A model generated the notes under the pieces. The model saw only the letters and a program-made list of their open reading frames with translations, was not told where the DNA came from and did not search any database. The position numbers were made by a program, and so were the translations under genes. A stretch of DNA of 64,000 bases from Tethya wilhelma (lineage: Eukaryota > Porifera > Demospongiae > Tethyida > Tethyidae), in contig CAXIPT010000001.1 of assembly GCA_964030475.1 (NCBI GenBank), forward strand, positions 7,897,687 through 7,961,686, read 5' to 3'. How positions within the stretch are numbered: the first letter of the stretch is position 1; every line of letters starts with the position of its first letter. Shown here piece after piece: positions 1 to 11,240 of the stretch.

Positions 1-102
1 ACATAGACCACTTCAATTTGCACACACTATAATAATTATTAACCACAAACAAACAGCTAGTTGTGGTTGATTGTTAGTGTGTGATTGTCTGTACATGTGT
101 AG

Positions 103-3100
103 ATGTGAATGAGTGTACTGACAACACTGCTGACTGTGTGGATGGTGCTACTTGTATGAACACTGTGGGAAGCTTCATATGTTCGTGTCCACCTGGCTAC
201 AGTGGAGACGGCAGAGCAAGTGGAAATGGATGTCAAGGTTAATATTTCTCATAAAAATTAGAATTGTGGTCAATGTTGTATTAATATAATTGTGTTGTGC
301 TCTGTTTACTCACAAACTATTATCTTAGATACTGATGAGTGTGCTACTAGAAGTGATGACTGTGAATCTCTTGCTGTTTGTATGAACACTGTTGGAAGCT
401 TCACTTGTTCATGTCCACCTGGCTATAGTGGAGATGGTAGAGCTAGTGGTACTCAATGCCGAGGTAAGTACGTATAAGCATAGCTGAAGTTTTGCGATTA
501 TAATTATTGCAGTAGATACTTGGCTAACCGGGAGCTTGATAAATAAATGATTAATTGCTTGAAGTTGTTTAATAGTAACGGTTATACCGTAAATCGTGAA
601 ATTTTCGTGTTAAAAATTTTTTGTGCGCTAAATTTTTGTGTTGAATTATTTTCGTAGCATCGCCGCGTTACACAGCCCCACCCACTATTTTGCAATTTTT
701 CATGTGTTTAATTTTCGTAGTCCGCAGCGACTACGAAAATTTAGCAACTACAAAATTTTCACGATTTACTGTACCTGTGACTTTTGTATTTGTATTTGTG
801 TCTGTGTTCGCCCTGTGCTTATGTACACCCTCAGATGTGGATGAGTGCAGTGGAGGTGAGGATGACTGTTTGAGTGGTACCACTTGTGTGAACACCCCTG
901 GAAGCTTCATGTGCTTGTGTCCCACTGGCTATGAGGGAGATGGCAGAGCAGGTGGAAATAGATGTGAAGGTAAATATTGATTAATTTAGGACTTCTAACT
1001 TTATGTAACTTGGATCTGTTTACTTATAGATTCTGATGAGTGTGCCACTGGCAATGATGACTGTGTGGATGGTGCTACTTGTATGAACACTGTTGGAAGC
1101 TTCACTTGTTCATGTCCACCTGGCTACAGTGGAGATGGCAAAGGAAATGGACATGGATGTCAAGGTTAATTATTTTTAACTTTCCCACCTTCTCAATAGC
1201 AATTAAGTAACATTAACATTATAATGCTTTCAATAATATTCACTGTCATAGATATTGATGAGTGTACTGATGGCAGTGATGACTGTGTGGATGGGGCCAC
1301 TTGTGTTAGCACTGTTGGAAGCTTCACGTGTGTGTGCCCCACTGGGTTTGATGGAGATGGCAGAGCAAGTGGAGATGGATGTTCAGGTATGTATTACTGA
1401 GATATTATAATTATTTGGCAGTGTTATTGGTACGTAAACATAAACTGGTATATTATAAAGAGAGTGTTGAACCTCCTGTAGATACCAATGAGTGTGCTAC
1501 TGGCACTGATGACTGTGTGGATGGTGCTACTTGTGTAAACACTGTTGGAAGCTTCACTTGTTCATGTCCATCTGGCTACAGTGGAGATGGTAGAGCAAGT
1601 GGAAATGGATGTCCAGGTACATAGTCTAGCTTCAGACATTAGCTAAGGTTGACATAATCCACTCATAATAATTATGGCAGATGTAAATGAGTGTGCCGAG
1701 GGCAGTGATGATTGTGTTGACACTACTACTTGTGTAAACACTGCTGGAAGCTTCATGTGTGTGTGTCCCACTGGGTTTGATGGAGATGGAAGAGCAAGTG
1801 GAAATGGATGTTCAGGTATACATGTTGAGATCAAGGAGAAGANATGCATAATTTTATATTTTTAACTTATTTGTTGCTTTACTTGTATGGTAGATATTGA
1901 CGAGTGTACTAATGATAGTGATGACTGTGTGGCAAGTGCTACTTGTGTGAACACTGTTGGAAGCTTCACTTGTTCATGTCCATTTGGCTACAATGGAGAT
2001 GGCAGAGCAAGTGGAAATGGATGTCAAGGTTAATTATTTCAAACCTAAATTCCCACCTTTTTTAAGAATTAAGATAAAGTACACTACAAAAACAAATATC
2101 CAACTAGTTAAAAGTTGTACAAAATTAATGGTTCAACATTTCTATTCACTGTCATAGATGTTGATGAATGCACTGAAGGCAGTGATGACTGTGTGGATGG
2201 TGCCACTTGTGTTAACACTGTTGGAAGCTTCACATGTGTGTGCCCCACTGGGTTTGATGGAGATGGCAGATCAAGTGAAAGTGGCTGTCAAGGTAAACTA
2301 GACCACTTGAATAGCGTTTTGCATGGAGGGTATAAGTTAACCACAAATAACTAGTTGTGGTTGGTTTCAATTGTTTGGTATGAATTGTACTTGTGTAGAT
2401 ACTGATGAATGCACTGAAAACACTGCTGACTGTGTGGATGGTGCTACTTGTGTGAACACTGTGGGAAGCTTCACTTGTTCATGTCCATCTGGCTATAGTG
2501 GAGATGGCAGAGCAAGTGGAAATGGATGCCAAGGTAGTAACTTCACTAAGCTACTTGCATTAGTTGTGTCATTTTGTTTGTATGTTATCAGAAGTTAGAA
2601 GTGGAGAATAACTTTATCTAATTAATTTTACCTTGTAGATGTGAATGAGTGTACTGAAGACACTGCTGATTGTGTGAACGGAGCTGTTTGTATGAACACT
2701 GTTGGAAGCTTCACTTGTTCATGTCCACCTGGCTACAGTGGAGATGGTAGAGCAAGTGGTACTCAATGCCAAGGTAAAGAAATTAATATTTAGTTTCGGT
2801 GTATGTGACCTATACCTATAACTATTGACTTCATTGTCACTTAATTGTATTCAGATATGAATGAGTGTATTGAAGGCAGTGATGACTGTGTGGATGGTGC
2901 TACTTGTGAAAACACCCTAGGAAGCTTCACTTGTTCATGTCCACCTGGTTTCAAGGGAGATGGCAGGCCAAGTGGAAATGGATGCCAAGGTAAAAATGCT
3001 TTTACAAGTAAGACATGACATTATGTTGCTGTGACTGTTACTTTTGAAGCAGCAGCTGCTGCTGTTGCTTTGTTGTAAGCTTCCATGCATTGATGCATAA

Positions 3101-4325
3101 TTTTGTATCTAGCATTTTGTTATTTGTTGCTTTACATGTATGATGGTAGATGTTGATGAGTGTACTAATGACAGTGATGACTGCGTGGCTAGTGCTACTT
3201 GTGTGAACACTGCTGGAAGCTTCATTTGTTTGTGTCCAACTGGGTTTAATGGAGATGGCAGAGCAAGTGGAAATGGATGTTTAGGTATTCACACAAATAA
3301 AGAGGCCTACTATGTAAGTATTGAGAATTTCAATACTAATTTTTGGATTTTCCATAGATACTGATGAGTGTTTTGATGACACTGATGACTGTGTTCCTAG
3401 TGCTACTTGTGTGAACACTGTGGGAAGCTTCACTTGTTCATGTCCACCTGGCTACAAGGGAGATGGCAGAGCAAGTGGAAATGGATGTCCAGGTACTAAG
3501 ATGGTATTTTTTAAAAGTAAATTTTAAGTCCAGATTTTTGAAGCATTATCCACTTTTGTGTGCAAGAACCTAAAGCCTGTGATAAAATTCTTGATATCAT
3601 ACATTTTGCAGACATTGATGAGTGTGCCTTGGACAATGGTGGCTGTTCTCATGGGTGTACTAACACTGCTGGCTCCTACCAGTGTGACTGTGCTGGAGGA
3701 TATGAGCTGGACGACAGTGGGAAGTCCTGTGTTGACATCAATGAGTGTCTGATTGACTCTCATGACTGTGAACAGCTGTGTAACAATACACCAGGCTCCT
3801 TCACCTGTGGCTGTGAAGGAGGCTATGACCTGAGGCCAGATGGAAAAACTTGTGAAGGCAAGTGTACCAATAGCATTCATGCACATTCTTATTTAGACCT
3901 TGCTAGCTTGGTGTTTTAGTTGAAGAGGATTAACCTGGCAAACACCAACTACTGTAAATTTTATTTGCTTTGTCTGTGGTCTGTGTTCCTGCATAGGTCA
4001 CGTATACTTTGAGTTCAGAGGTCAACGAATCCCCAACAACGGAGAAGTCCCACTTGCTCTGGTTGGAGAGCAGGAGAATGCCATACTCTGTAAGACTGAC
4101 AATCCTGACTGCTGTGGTCTTCCTAACCGCCGTGGGGAGTTCTACTACCCCAATGGGAACAGTGTATCAAAAGAGGAAGATGGATTGGGGTTTTATCGTG
4201 GCAGACATGAGCAGTTTGTTCGTCTCAGCAAGAGGAGTGGTGTCACGTCACCAAGAGGAACCTTTAAGTGTTCTCTTCCTGATGTGAATGAGAAGTGGCA
4301 TTCCATTTACATTAACTTGGTGTAG
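103..4325 (+). CDS. Calcium-binding EGF-repeat protein with C-terminal cysteine domain (3' part; 5' end outside window)
   Basis: Sixteen exons read through with consistent phase-1 splicing. Exons 1-14 each encode one EGF module of 45 residues: 103-237, 329-463, 835-969, 1030-1164, 1252-1386, 1482-1616, 1681-1815, 1894-2028, 2158-2292, 2399-2533, 2639-2773, 2855-2989, 3150-3284, 3358-3492. Exon 15 (3612-3857) carries two more divergent EGFs. Exon 16 (3997-4325) encodes a 109-residue C-terminal domain starting GHVYFEFRG and ending with TAG. Each EGF has the calcium-binding start D-x-D/N-E-C, six cysteines, and the C-x-N-T-x-G-S-F-x-C hydroxylation-type motif, followed by [10 protein letters not shown]. 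The family is extracellular (matrix or cell surface), with calcium stiffening the array. The C-terminal domain has four cysteines and looks Ig-like, but I do not recognise it firmly. The last intron appears to use a GC donor (GAAG|GCAAGT). Signal peptide and N-terminus lie left of the window. Confidence 0.95.
585..773. repeat. Palindromic MITE-like element in an intron of the EGF gene
   Basis: The intron between EGF exons 2 and 3 is unusually long because of an insertion with terminal inverted repeats. The left end TACCGTAAATCGTGAAA matches the reverse complement of the right end (TACAGTAAATCGTGAAA), and the element is flanked by TA. The interior has further mirror-like GAAATTTTCG / CGAAAATTT motifs. 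Related elements lie at 9564, 31359 and 49547. Confidence 0.75.
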
Positions 4326-5067
4326 AAACCGAACTTTATTCATCATTTTGTTATTGTGATTAAATAACTTTAAAAACTTTGCTCAATTATTTCATCAATT
4401 AATGCAGAATATACTCCTTAAATTCTTGCATGTACCCTCAATCATGTAATAGTTTATATAATTACCCAGCCAGCCTGATTAGCCCAGCCATGCAAGCAGG
4501 CTGGGTGAACTATTACATTATCCAGGATCGAGGGGCATGTTGATATCAGCATGCCCATTAATTACTTGATCCAGGATAAAGTTATCGATCCAATCATCTG
4601 GACCTCTATCTCAATCTTGACGAAAAGGCATTGCTTGATATATACCTTAAGCTTCTTCTCAAAAGCAGTAGCAGTACTATATAGCTGCTATTGCTGTATA
4701 GTGGCACCAGCTATTTTCCAAGGTGTACCCATTGATTCTACCTACTATAATGACATGTGCCCTCTCATTGCCTGCTCAAGCAAGTATTTAGTACATTGGT
4801 ATATAAAAGGCCGAGCCACTCAGGTGACTATATAGTACCATTGAAGGCTAGCCTACTACTAGTTTAGTCGATCCCTAAATTTAAACTTGATTAATCCACT
4901 GATAAGATTGTGATATAAACTGAGCACTCTAGGCATGATCAAGCTCAGCAGCTGACCCCGAAAGTATGAGCAGGAAGTTGTAGAATCTTTACAACAGCAT
5001 GCTGTACCAGCTCCAAGTATTCAGCAACTTCACCTCAATTCCCGTAAATGTAAGATCTATCTTTTCA

Positions 5068-5070
<3 letters not shown>
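4326..5070. other. Intergenic stretch with two hairpins
   Basis: No convincing gene seen. An inverted repeat runs from about 4442 to 4519 (GTAATAGTTT... paired with ...AACTATTAC, containing CCAGCCTG / CAGGCTGG). A smaller palindrome at 4532-4555 contains GGGCATG...CATGCCC. The open frame at 4551-4835 has no recognisable domain and overlaps these repeats. Confidence 0.5.
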
Positions 5071-5123
<53 letters not shown>

Positions 5124-5124
5124 N

Positions 5125-5191
<67 letters not shown>

Positions 5192-5207
5192 ATGTGTGTG
5201 TGTGACT
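5071..5207. repeat. (TG)n microsatellite
   Basis: About 135 bp of nearly pure TG dinucleotides with one N at 5124, so the true length is uncertain. It lies just downstream (on the minus strand) of the donor of the coiled-coil exon ending at 5215. Confidence 0.97.
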
Positions 5208-5214
5208 CACATAC

Positions 5215-5828
5215 CGCTTCTTATGTTTTTCATCTGATTGCTGTCTGAACCATTCTTTCTCTCTCTCTTCTCTTGAGCAGCCTCCCTCTGAGCCAGATCC
5301 AAATCTTTCTCTATGTGGGCTATTCTGGTATCCTTCTCTTTTAGTTCTGCAGACTGTTCACTTAGCTCTTTTTCAAACTGTTAACAAATGCACAAAACTT
5401 GTACATGTAAAATTTTTTCTCATAGAAAAATATAAATGCGTAAAGCAAAAATAATATATCTTTGCTTTCATGTCATCCACTTTTGCTTCCTGCTGTTTAA
5501 TCTGTTCAGTGTCTTCAAGCCTCTGTGAAGAAATCAGTTGGATAAAAGTTCACATAAACAGACTCGATCCAGAATAACACATCATAACATCTACATAACA
5601 ACCAGTAGCCAGTACACCCACCCCATCGTCCACCGAGGAAGATCTCACAGAGGAGAGGGAAGATACGGTAGAAGTGGTGGATGTAACGGACATGTTTCTT
5701 AGTATGCCTCTGTAGTCGACCACATGTTGGCTGCGCTCTGTCCATGTCCTCAGTTGGTTGCTGAGGACAGCATTCACGAGCATCGTCATAGAGCTCATAA
5801 AGGGAGGGAGCAGCTGTAGCTTGGTCAA
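5215..5828 (-). CDS. Coiled-coil protein, three internal exons (partial, possibly broken)
   Basis: Reading the minus strand from high to low coordinates, three exons join in frame. 5828-5622 follows the acceptor CCTCCAG and contains NQLRTWTERSQHVVDYRG and a Ser/Thr-rich tail. 5522-5460 follows TTTCTTCACAG and reads RLEDTEQIKQQEAKVDDMKAK. 5377-5215 follows TTGTTAACAG, begins FEKELSEQSAELKEKD, and ends at a good donor GTATGTGAGT. Heptad-like charge patterning indicates a coiled coil. Oddity: the exon ending at 5460 is followed by ATATAT instead of GT, so the donor is either mutated or a sequencing error. No start or stop exon was found. The family is not recognised, and this may be a decaying fragment. 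Confidence 0.45.
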
Positions 5829-6059
5829 CTGGAGGCTTATATGGCTTCAAATTTTAACTTCACACACACACACATCTATTCAAGCTCCATATTTCCCCCC
5901 ATTCTGGCAGTCAGTGTTTGGGGTGTGATACAGATGCCCAATTACCACTACTGACCTTTTCCTTCTTTAAAGGTACAAAGGTTAAGCACTACAAATTAGT
6001 TTGTAGTAGCAGGTAGTTTCATAATGTTGTAACTGTGTGTACCCTACACTCTTGTGCAG

Positions 6060-7821
6060 ATTGATGAGCTTCAAAAGAAAAAAGAGCAATTTTGCAAAGA
6101 TGTGGAGGCTAAGGTGGGCCGTTTAGCCCAAGATATGGACAATGTACGCAACCAAAACAATGGAATCCAGTCGTCAGTTGATCAGGTATGTTGCACTTCA
6201 TAGTTCTCCTGCTTTTCCTTTGTCTGTGGTGGTAACCTTAAAGTAACTAATTTTTGCGGGTAAATTTGTTTAAAATTTTTGTGGACTGCTCCATAAATGA
6301 AAAAAAAAAAAAAAAAAAATTCACATAAAATTTATTTTTAGGAACAAACTGTAATGAAAATTATTAGATTGGTAACTATACACTAGCTATCATATGGTCA
6401 CTTAACCACATCATGACACAGGACTGTGTACCTCCTCTGAGCCAGGACTAGCATGAAGTTCACATAGTGAAGTGCATTATAACACTAACTTGATGTTAAG
6501 CTGGCCTTTTTAGTGCACGTGATCTATTCAATACATCAGAGTGCCACCTCAGCACGATAACATTTGCACATGACCCTAGGAGCTTAAGTACTAAAGTGTT
6601 CATGTGCAGTAAAAATGCCAGCTCAGCATGACACACAGCGGTTGTACCTCCTCTGGTCCTGGCTCCTCCACTACTATGCTTACAATAACAGTTTTACTAA
6701 TACTTCATATAGCAGGGAGGTTAGGATTGAACATGGCAGGAATGTTCTAATTTTAGATTAGTGTGTTACGACTAACCGTTCATTTTCCACAAAGTAGTAA
6801 AATTTAATACGAGTAAAATTCATAGAATCTAAATCCACAAATATTTTTACCGGTAAATATATGTCACCTTAAGATTGACAGATAGCTGCTTGTGGGGGAA
6901 AATTATGTGAAGGATCTAGCTACTATAATTATTATATACACTATACACACAAGTTTACATAGCAAAAACAAATGGTTTTCAGATCATAACCTGGCACTGT
7001 TGGACCTTTACCTAAACTCGGCCTCCTCCTTCTTAATTATAATTGTTTCATAAATTCAAGTGACTGTCTTTCGATAGAGTATATTATAGTATCTGCATGT
7101 GTATGCAATTGTACACTGCATTTTGATCTTGAATTTTGTTTTATTTCACTTCCAATGCAGCGGAGAATGGAACAAGTCACAATCCAAATTCCTTAATTGT
7201 AATGGAAAGTTGAGTGTAAGTTGACTTTGAATCAGCAAGGCACACACATAATATAATAATGTGTGTTTTGTATACATGTACTTGATATGACAATAATTAA
7301 GGTGTTATTTTACTAGCCGAGGATTTGATTCCCAGCTCAGCATTCAATTGACTTAATAACAGCTTAACTAGAGACTCTAGTAATATCACCTTAACTGTCT
7401 TAAATGCCCCCTAGCCAGGCCGAGACTAATAGGACGTACCGCTTGGAGGACCTTGGTCATGGTTGTGAGTGTGTAAGGTCTCATACCACATGCACCTCAT
7501 TGCACTCTCCCCCCAACTAAGTCCAACTCTATATATAAAGTCTTTAAGGTAATAATTAAGCCAGAGGCTGCTGATGTGCTCAGGTAAGGTGCCTAAGACC
7601 TATAGCTTAGTGGTAAGAGCCCCTGACCAGCAATCAGTAGGTCTTGGGCTTGACTCCCAGCTGAGTAACAGAATTTTTCTTTCTCTCTCAGCATTCCATT
7701 GACATTATGTAATGTTCACATCATGGCGCTCATGTTTTTGCAGACATTGAAAAGTGTTAATTCTGTGGCTAACCAGATTACTGAAACATTTTCTGGGACA
7801 GTACACAACCCAAGTATATAG
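6060..7821 (+). CDS. Short coiled-coil exon with two candidate terminal exons (partial)
   Basis: Exon 6060-6185 is bounded by TTGTGCAG and GTATGT and encodes 42 residues beginning IDELQKKKEQFCKDVEAKV, with an amphipathic helical pattern. Two downstream exons could end it in phase 0. 7161-7196 follows TCCAATGCAG and reads RRMEQVTIQIP, stop. 7744-7821 follows TTTTTGCAG and reads TLKSVNSVANQITETF... to TAG. The second continues the same character and is preferred. No first exon was found upstream, so this is a gene fragment or its start lies elsewhere. Family not recognised. The region 6190-7160 holds only A/T-rich sequence, a poly-A run near 6300 and no other coding signal. Confidence 0.4.
7598..7672 (+). 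repeat. tRNA-like (SINE-type) sequence
   Basis: Contains a good A box (TAGCTTAGTGGTAAGAGC, D stem GCTT/GAGC), an anticodon-like stem CTGA/TCAG around loop CCAGCAA, and a T-arm-like TGGG-loop-CCCA. The acceptor ends do not pair and the T loop lacks TTCRA, so I read it as a tRNA-derived repeat or tRNA pseudogene. Related T-arm-like pieces occur near 7315, 18290, 27840, 47525 and 54970. Confidence 0.4.
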
Positions 7822-8256
7822 GTTATTGTAGTGTAGAGTGCATTCGTGAGTGAAAGGTCAAAGGAGAGCCTGCATGGGAACTAGGCTTATAATATTTATA
7901 ATAATTATGTATAATATTATTGTCACTGTGCCTTTTGGCTTAGCTACAGAATCAGAGTCTTGTACAATAATTGGTGAACTACATGTCATTGGAACTACCA
8001 AGATTAATATTCTTGTCCATTACAATGAGATTCCAGAACAGAACTAGTTACACATTTCTTTTTAATTGCACACACATTCATGTACAATTATAATCATGAA
8101 TATAATATACAAGGTATAATCTATGCTATAATAATATTACAGTGCAAGGACATGATAATCATTATATTTTTATTGTTTATAAATCATAAGAGTTATAATC
8201 TTTGCATTGCTTTCATGGTATAGGTACAGTTTCATCTACACACAGATCACTAATAA
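7822..8256. other. AT-rich intergenic sequence
   Basis: An open frame at 7850-8047 (65 codons, hydrophobic centre) has no domain, no clear splice signals and low-complexity TA runs beside it. I see no supportable gene here. Confidence 0.4.
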
Positions 8257-8734
8257 AGTTGTTGATGCATGCTTTAGTTGTAAGACATAAATGAAAACCT
8301 GAGCAGCTGCACTGATTGATTGAGGTCATGGACAGTATACCAAATCCATTAAGGGTTTGATGCAAGGTTATCTGACAAATGATGTCAAACATTTCATAAA
8401 AATGACATTTTCTGCTGCTTGAGCATTGTAGCTAATGATGTAAGCAAACGTATTATGAGCAGCTGTAGGTCATGGACTTACTATACCAAATCCATTAAGG
8501 GTTGACCCAAGGTTATCAGTTTCATTATGTGTCAACGACGATAGTGTACTTGTCTGGTTACTAAAAGGCGGAAAGCATCTGCAAAAATAACCAAGGACTT
8601 AGGTTATATGAAATATTTGATAGTGGGTTAACCCTTAATGGATTGGTATAGTAAGTCCACGACCTCGATCAATCAGTGCAGCTGCTCAGGTTTTCATTTA
8701 CGTCTTACAATGCTAAAGCATGTATCAACAACTT
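8257..8734. repeat. Foldback element with roughly 110-bp inverted arms
   Basis: The left arm (about 8257-8370, AAGTTGTTGATGCATGC...) is the near-complement of the right arm (about 8625-8734, ...GCATGTATCAACAACTT). Both contain GAGCAGCTGCACTGATTGAT and the motif CCATTAAGGGTT. Part of the arm (AGCTGTAGGTCATGGACTTA) is repeated inside at 8460-8523. No transposase frame is present, so it would be non-autonomous. Confidence 0.85.
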
Positions 8735-8776
8735 AGTGAAAGATTTCTCATGTACTTTCAGAAATTCTGACCACTG

Positions 8777-8942
8777 TAATGGCCCTGCTAGGGCTTGCTC
8801 ACGTTAGGGCCATTAAAGACAGAATACATATCGAGCATGCGCAGAAACGTTGTCCATGAAAATCGGCTGATTATAGCTTGGAGGTGGGTGGGGCTCCTCA
8901 CACATAGTGCGGCGATCTACGGGCTGTCGAGCACTATATAAA
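8777..8942 (+). promoter_or_regulatory. Promoter with TATA box for the exon at 9097
   Basis: TATATAAA lies at 8935-8942, about 155 bp before the ATG at 9097. Upstream at 8791-8810 is GGGCTTGCTCACGTTAGGGC, inside a small palindrome (TAATGGCCC...GGGCCATTA, 8777-8817). The same core recurs at 52689-52707 upstream of another TATA box. An NRF1-like GCATGCGCA is near 8834. Confidence 0.6.
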
Positions 8943-9096
8943 CACAGAAACAGCTCATTTGTTGCACTTTATGCAGTTTGTTTTAATACTTACAGTATCA
9001 GAATTCTGAAATATATCTTGAATCAGTGATTGAATTGATACACACGTCGGTATCCAGTGGCTGTTTCAGTGTTTCAGCTGCAACACACGTTTCTTC

Positions 9097-9208
9097 ATGG
9101 CTTCCAAACACCTTTGGTCATTGCTGGTTGTGGCTGTTGCTGCTGCTCTATCAGTTAAAGGTCAGATTGGAGGAGGACTTACATTGAATCTCAATGATCA
9201 CGGAGGAT
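9097..9208 (+). CDS. First coding exon of a small secreted protein (partial)
   Basis: ATG at 9097 opens MASKHLWSLLVVAVAAALSV, a basic start followed by a hydrophobic core and a plausible signal-peptidase site after SVKG, then QIGGGLTLNLNDHGG. The exon ends at a strong donor (GGAT|GTAAGT). It has its own TATA promoter. The mature protein would be secreted. I could not find its next exon: the downstream exon at 9466 belongs to a nuclear/mitochondrial tRNA methyltransferase and is not expected to be joined to a signal peptide. A single N at 9352 lies between them, so a collapsed or misjoined assembly is possible. Confidence 0.55.
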
Positions 9209-9465
9209 GTAAGTAATATTCTACTTTCGTATCTAGAGTAAGCCACCAATTATCGGCCACCATCGAATTCGGACGCGATTTTTGACCTACCAGCTGGTGC
9301 AACTACTCCAAGTTTGGTACCACAAGATAGCCCATGAAAAGTTACACTGGGNGCTGATAGTATCGGGTGTATGTTTATATTCCATAATTATTGCAGATGT
9401 AAAGTTTTTCACCTTTAAATTTTTTTTCTCTATACACACACACACACACACACGCACACATGCAG

Positions 9466-10883
9466 TAGGAAGTATCCTCCAGCCACTGGTCCTCCTGTGG
9501 ACAGACACTGTGATCAGTGTGGATCAATCTTTAGAGTGAGTGTGTTGATCAGCCACCAGTAATTACTGTATAGCGGGAAATTTTCGCGGGTCCAAATTTT
9601 CGTGATAAAGCATGTAGGAGCACTAGTTCGTTTTTTTGCAGTTCAATTTTTCGTGGATTCTACATTCAGCAATGACGTATGTGTGCAAGCGCTATTCGAG
9701 TCACGTGTTCAAATTTTCGTGGTTCTTTTTTTCGCGGTCAGGTTGCCACCGCGAAAATCGTGAAAATTTGAACCCTGCGAAAATTTCCCGCTATACGGTA
9801 TAGTTATGTTAGCAGTATGATTCAGTTTTTTTTGTTGAACGTTGTTTTAAAGTTGGGTGGTCCTATTTGGGTGGACCCCATACATGATGCTGAATTTGTA
9901 AAGAAGTTGCTCTCAGAAGTGAAGTCTTCACCAAAAGGGACTTATAAGACCATCGACAGAATCACTGGCCTCCTCACTGTTGTATCAGAGGTAAATTTCT
10001 TTTTTTCTCTGTTGAAGCTTGATATGATTGTGTACATGCTCATGTACAAAAGGAGGGACTTGTATTAAATTTTCGTGAAATTTCTAATCACTTGCAGGAG
10101 CTACATGATGTTCCATTGTACTATGTCCTAGATAACATTTGCTCTACATTGCACTGTAACACACCCAAGATGATTGCACTTAGGTAAGCTATCTGATCAC
10201 ATTGTTAGCTACTATACAATACCTCCTATCACTGAACTATGTGTATTATTTGGTGTTTGATGTGTGTATTTGTCCCATCCTCTCTCAGGTCTGCTATTCT
10301 CCATCAAGGCTATCGTGTCTCCATATCTCATGCTAATGCTAATGCCATCAAGACTGATGCTCCTCATCATGTGCTATGGGACATCATGAGATGTTGGGTA
10401 TGTTCCCTAGCATCAATGTGTGCTGACTGGAACTGAATTATATTTCATTCCTTATTATTTGAAGGCCAAGACCTGTTCAGTGAAGCAGTTAAGTCCTAAC
10501 TCTCCAGCTGCAGCTATTCTAAGCAAAGATCCACAGTATGTCACTCTCACTACAATTTCATATTTTGGTATTAATAACTATCATCATGTTTAGATTTGAA
10601 GCATCATTTGCTATTCGTAAAGATGCCAACCCTCCGTCTAAACTCATGAAGCTAGCTAGGTTCCCTGAGAATCCTCAAGCAAACTGGGGGCCCAAGGCAA
10701 GAGCAAAGAGAAAGTGAGTAAAATTATGTGAACAGATTTCAAAATTAAAGAATACAACAGCAATAGATAAAAATCAATTAACAAAACAAAAAGCACCAAT
10801 TATAATAAAACTTTTATGTTGTGACAATGCCATATGTATATACATGATTGTATAAGTTATTGTTGGAATATCTTCATGCGCAT

Positions 10884-10920
<37 letters not shown>

Positions 10921-11022
10921 CACACACACACACACAGAGGAGACCTTTCTGAAGAACTACCTACCAAGCGCCAAAGATTACAAGGTAAAAGAACAAAGAC
11001 TTCATCAGTATGTAACAACTAG
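9466..11022 (+). CDS. TRMT1: tRNA (guanine26-N2)-dimethyltransferase, C-terminal exons only
   Basis: Seven exons splice in frame: 9466-9535 (acceptor could also be 9469), 9853-9990, 10098-10183, 10289-10397, 10465-10535, 10594-10713, 10938-11022 (TAG). The translation contains hallmark Trm1 segments: HCDQCGSIF (zinc-type Cys pair), [79 protein letters not shown] and [13 protein letters not shown]. Trm1 methylates G26 of tRNAs. Only the C-terminal domain is here: the SAM-binding Rossmann domain (roughly the first half) is absent upstream, so as assembled this copy is not a complete enzyme. The last two acceptors follow or lie near CA repeats. The gene is convergent with the minus-strand gene ending at 11241, and partial copies recur at 21449 and 34531. 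Confidence 0.93.
9564..9800. repeat. Palindromic MITE-like element in a TRMT1 intron
   Basis: The ends TACTGTATAGCGGGAAATT and AATTTCCCGCTATACGGTA are inverted copies. The interior repeats the CGTGAAAATTTG theme in both orientations. It makes up most of intron 9536-9852. Same family as 585, 31359 and 49547. Confidence 0.85.
10884..10936. repeat. (CA)n microsatellite forming a splice acceptor
   Basis: CA repeats run directly into the CACAG acceptor of the last TRMT1 exon at 10938. Confidence 0.95.
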
Positions 11023-11240
11023 ATTAAATTCATTTTGTAAGAAAATAACTACAATTGCAAGAAAAAATTTATATGTTTGATACGTAGAATTAATCCATTA
11101 GTCATGCTAATCATTACCAAATCCTCTGATTTGTCCATCGTGATCTACTAATAACTTTGAACTTTGTTATACTCTAATTGAATCCAGTCTGTGTATGTGA
11201 CCTCTTGGACCAACTGCTGTTTTTTGTGTTGAGTGGACTT

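Noticed and set aside
103..3492. CRISPR-like or satellite array
   Set aside because: The regular repeats are coding exons with splice sites and EGF cysteines, and the spacers are introns of varied length.
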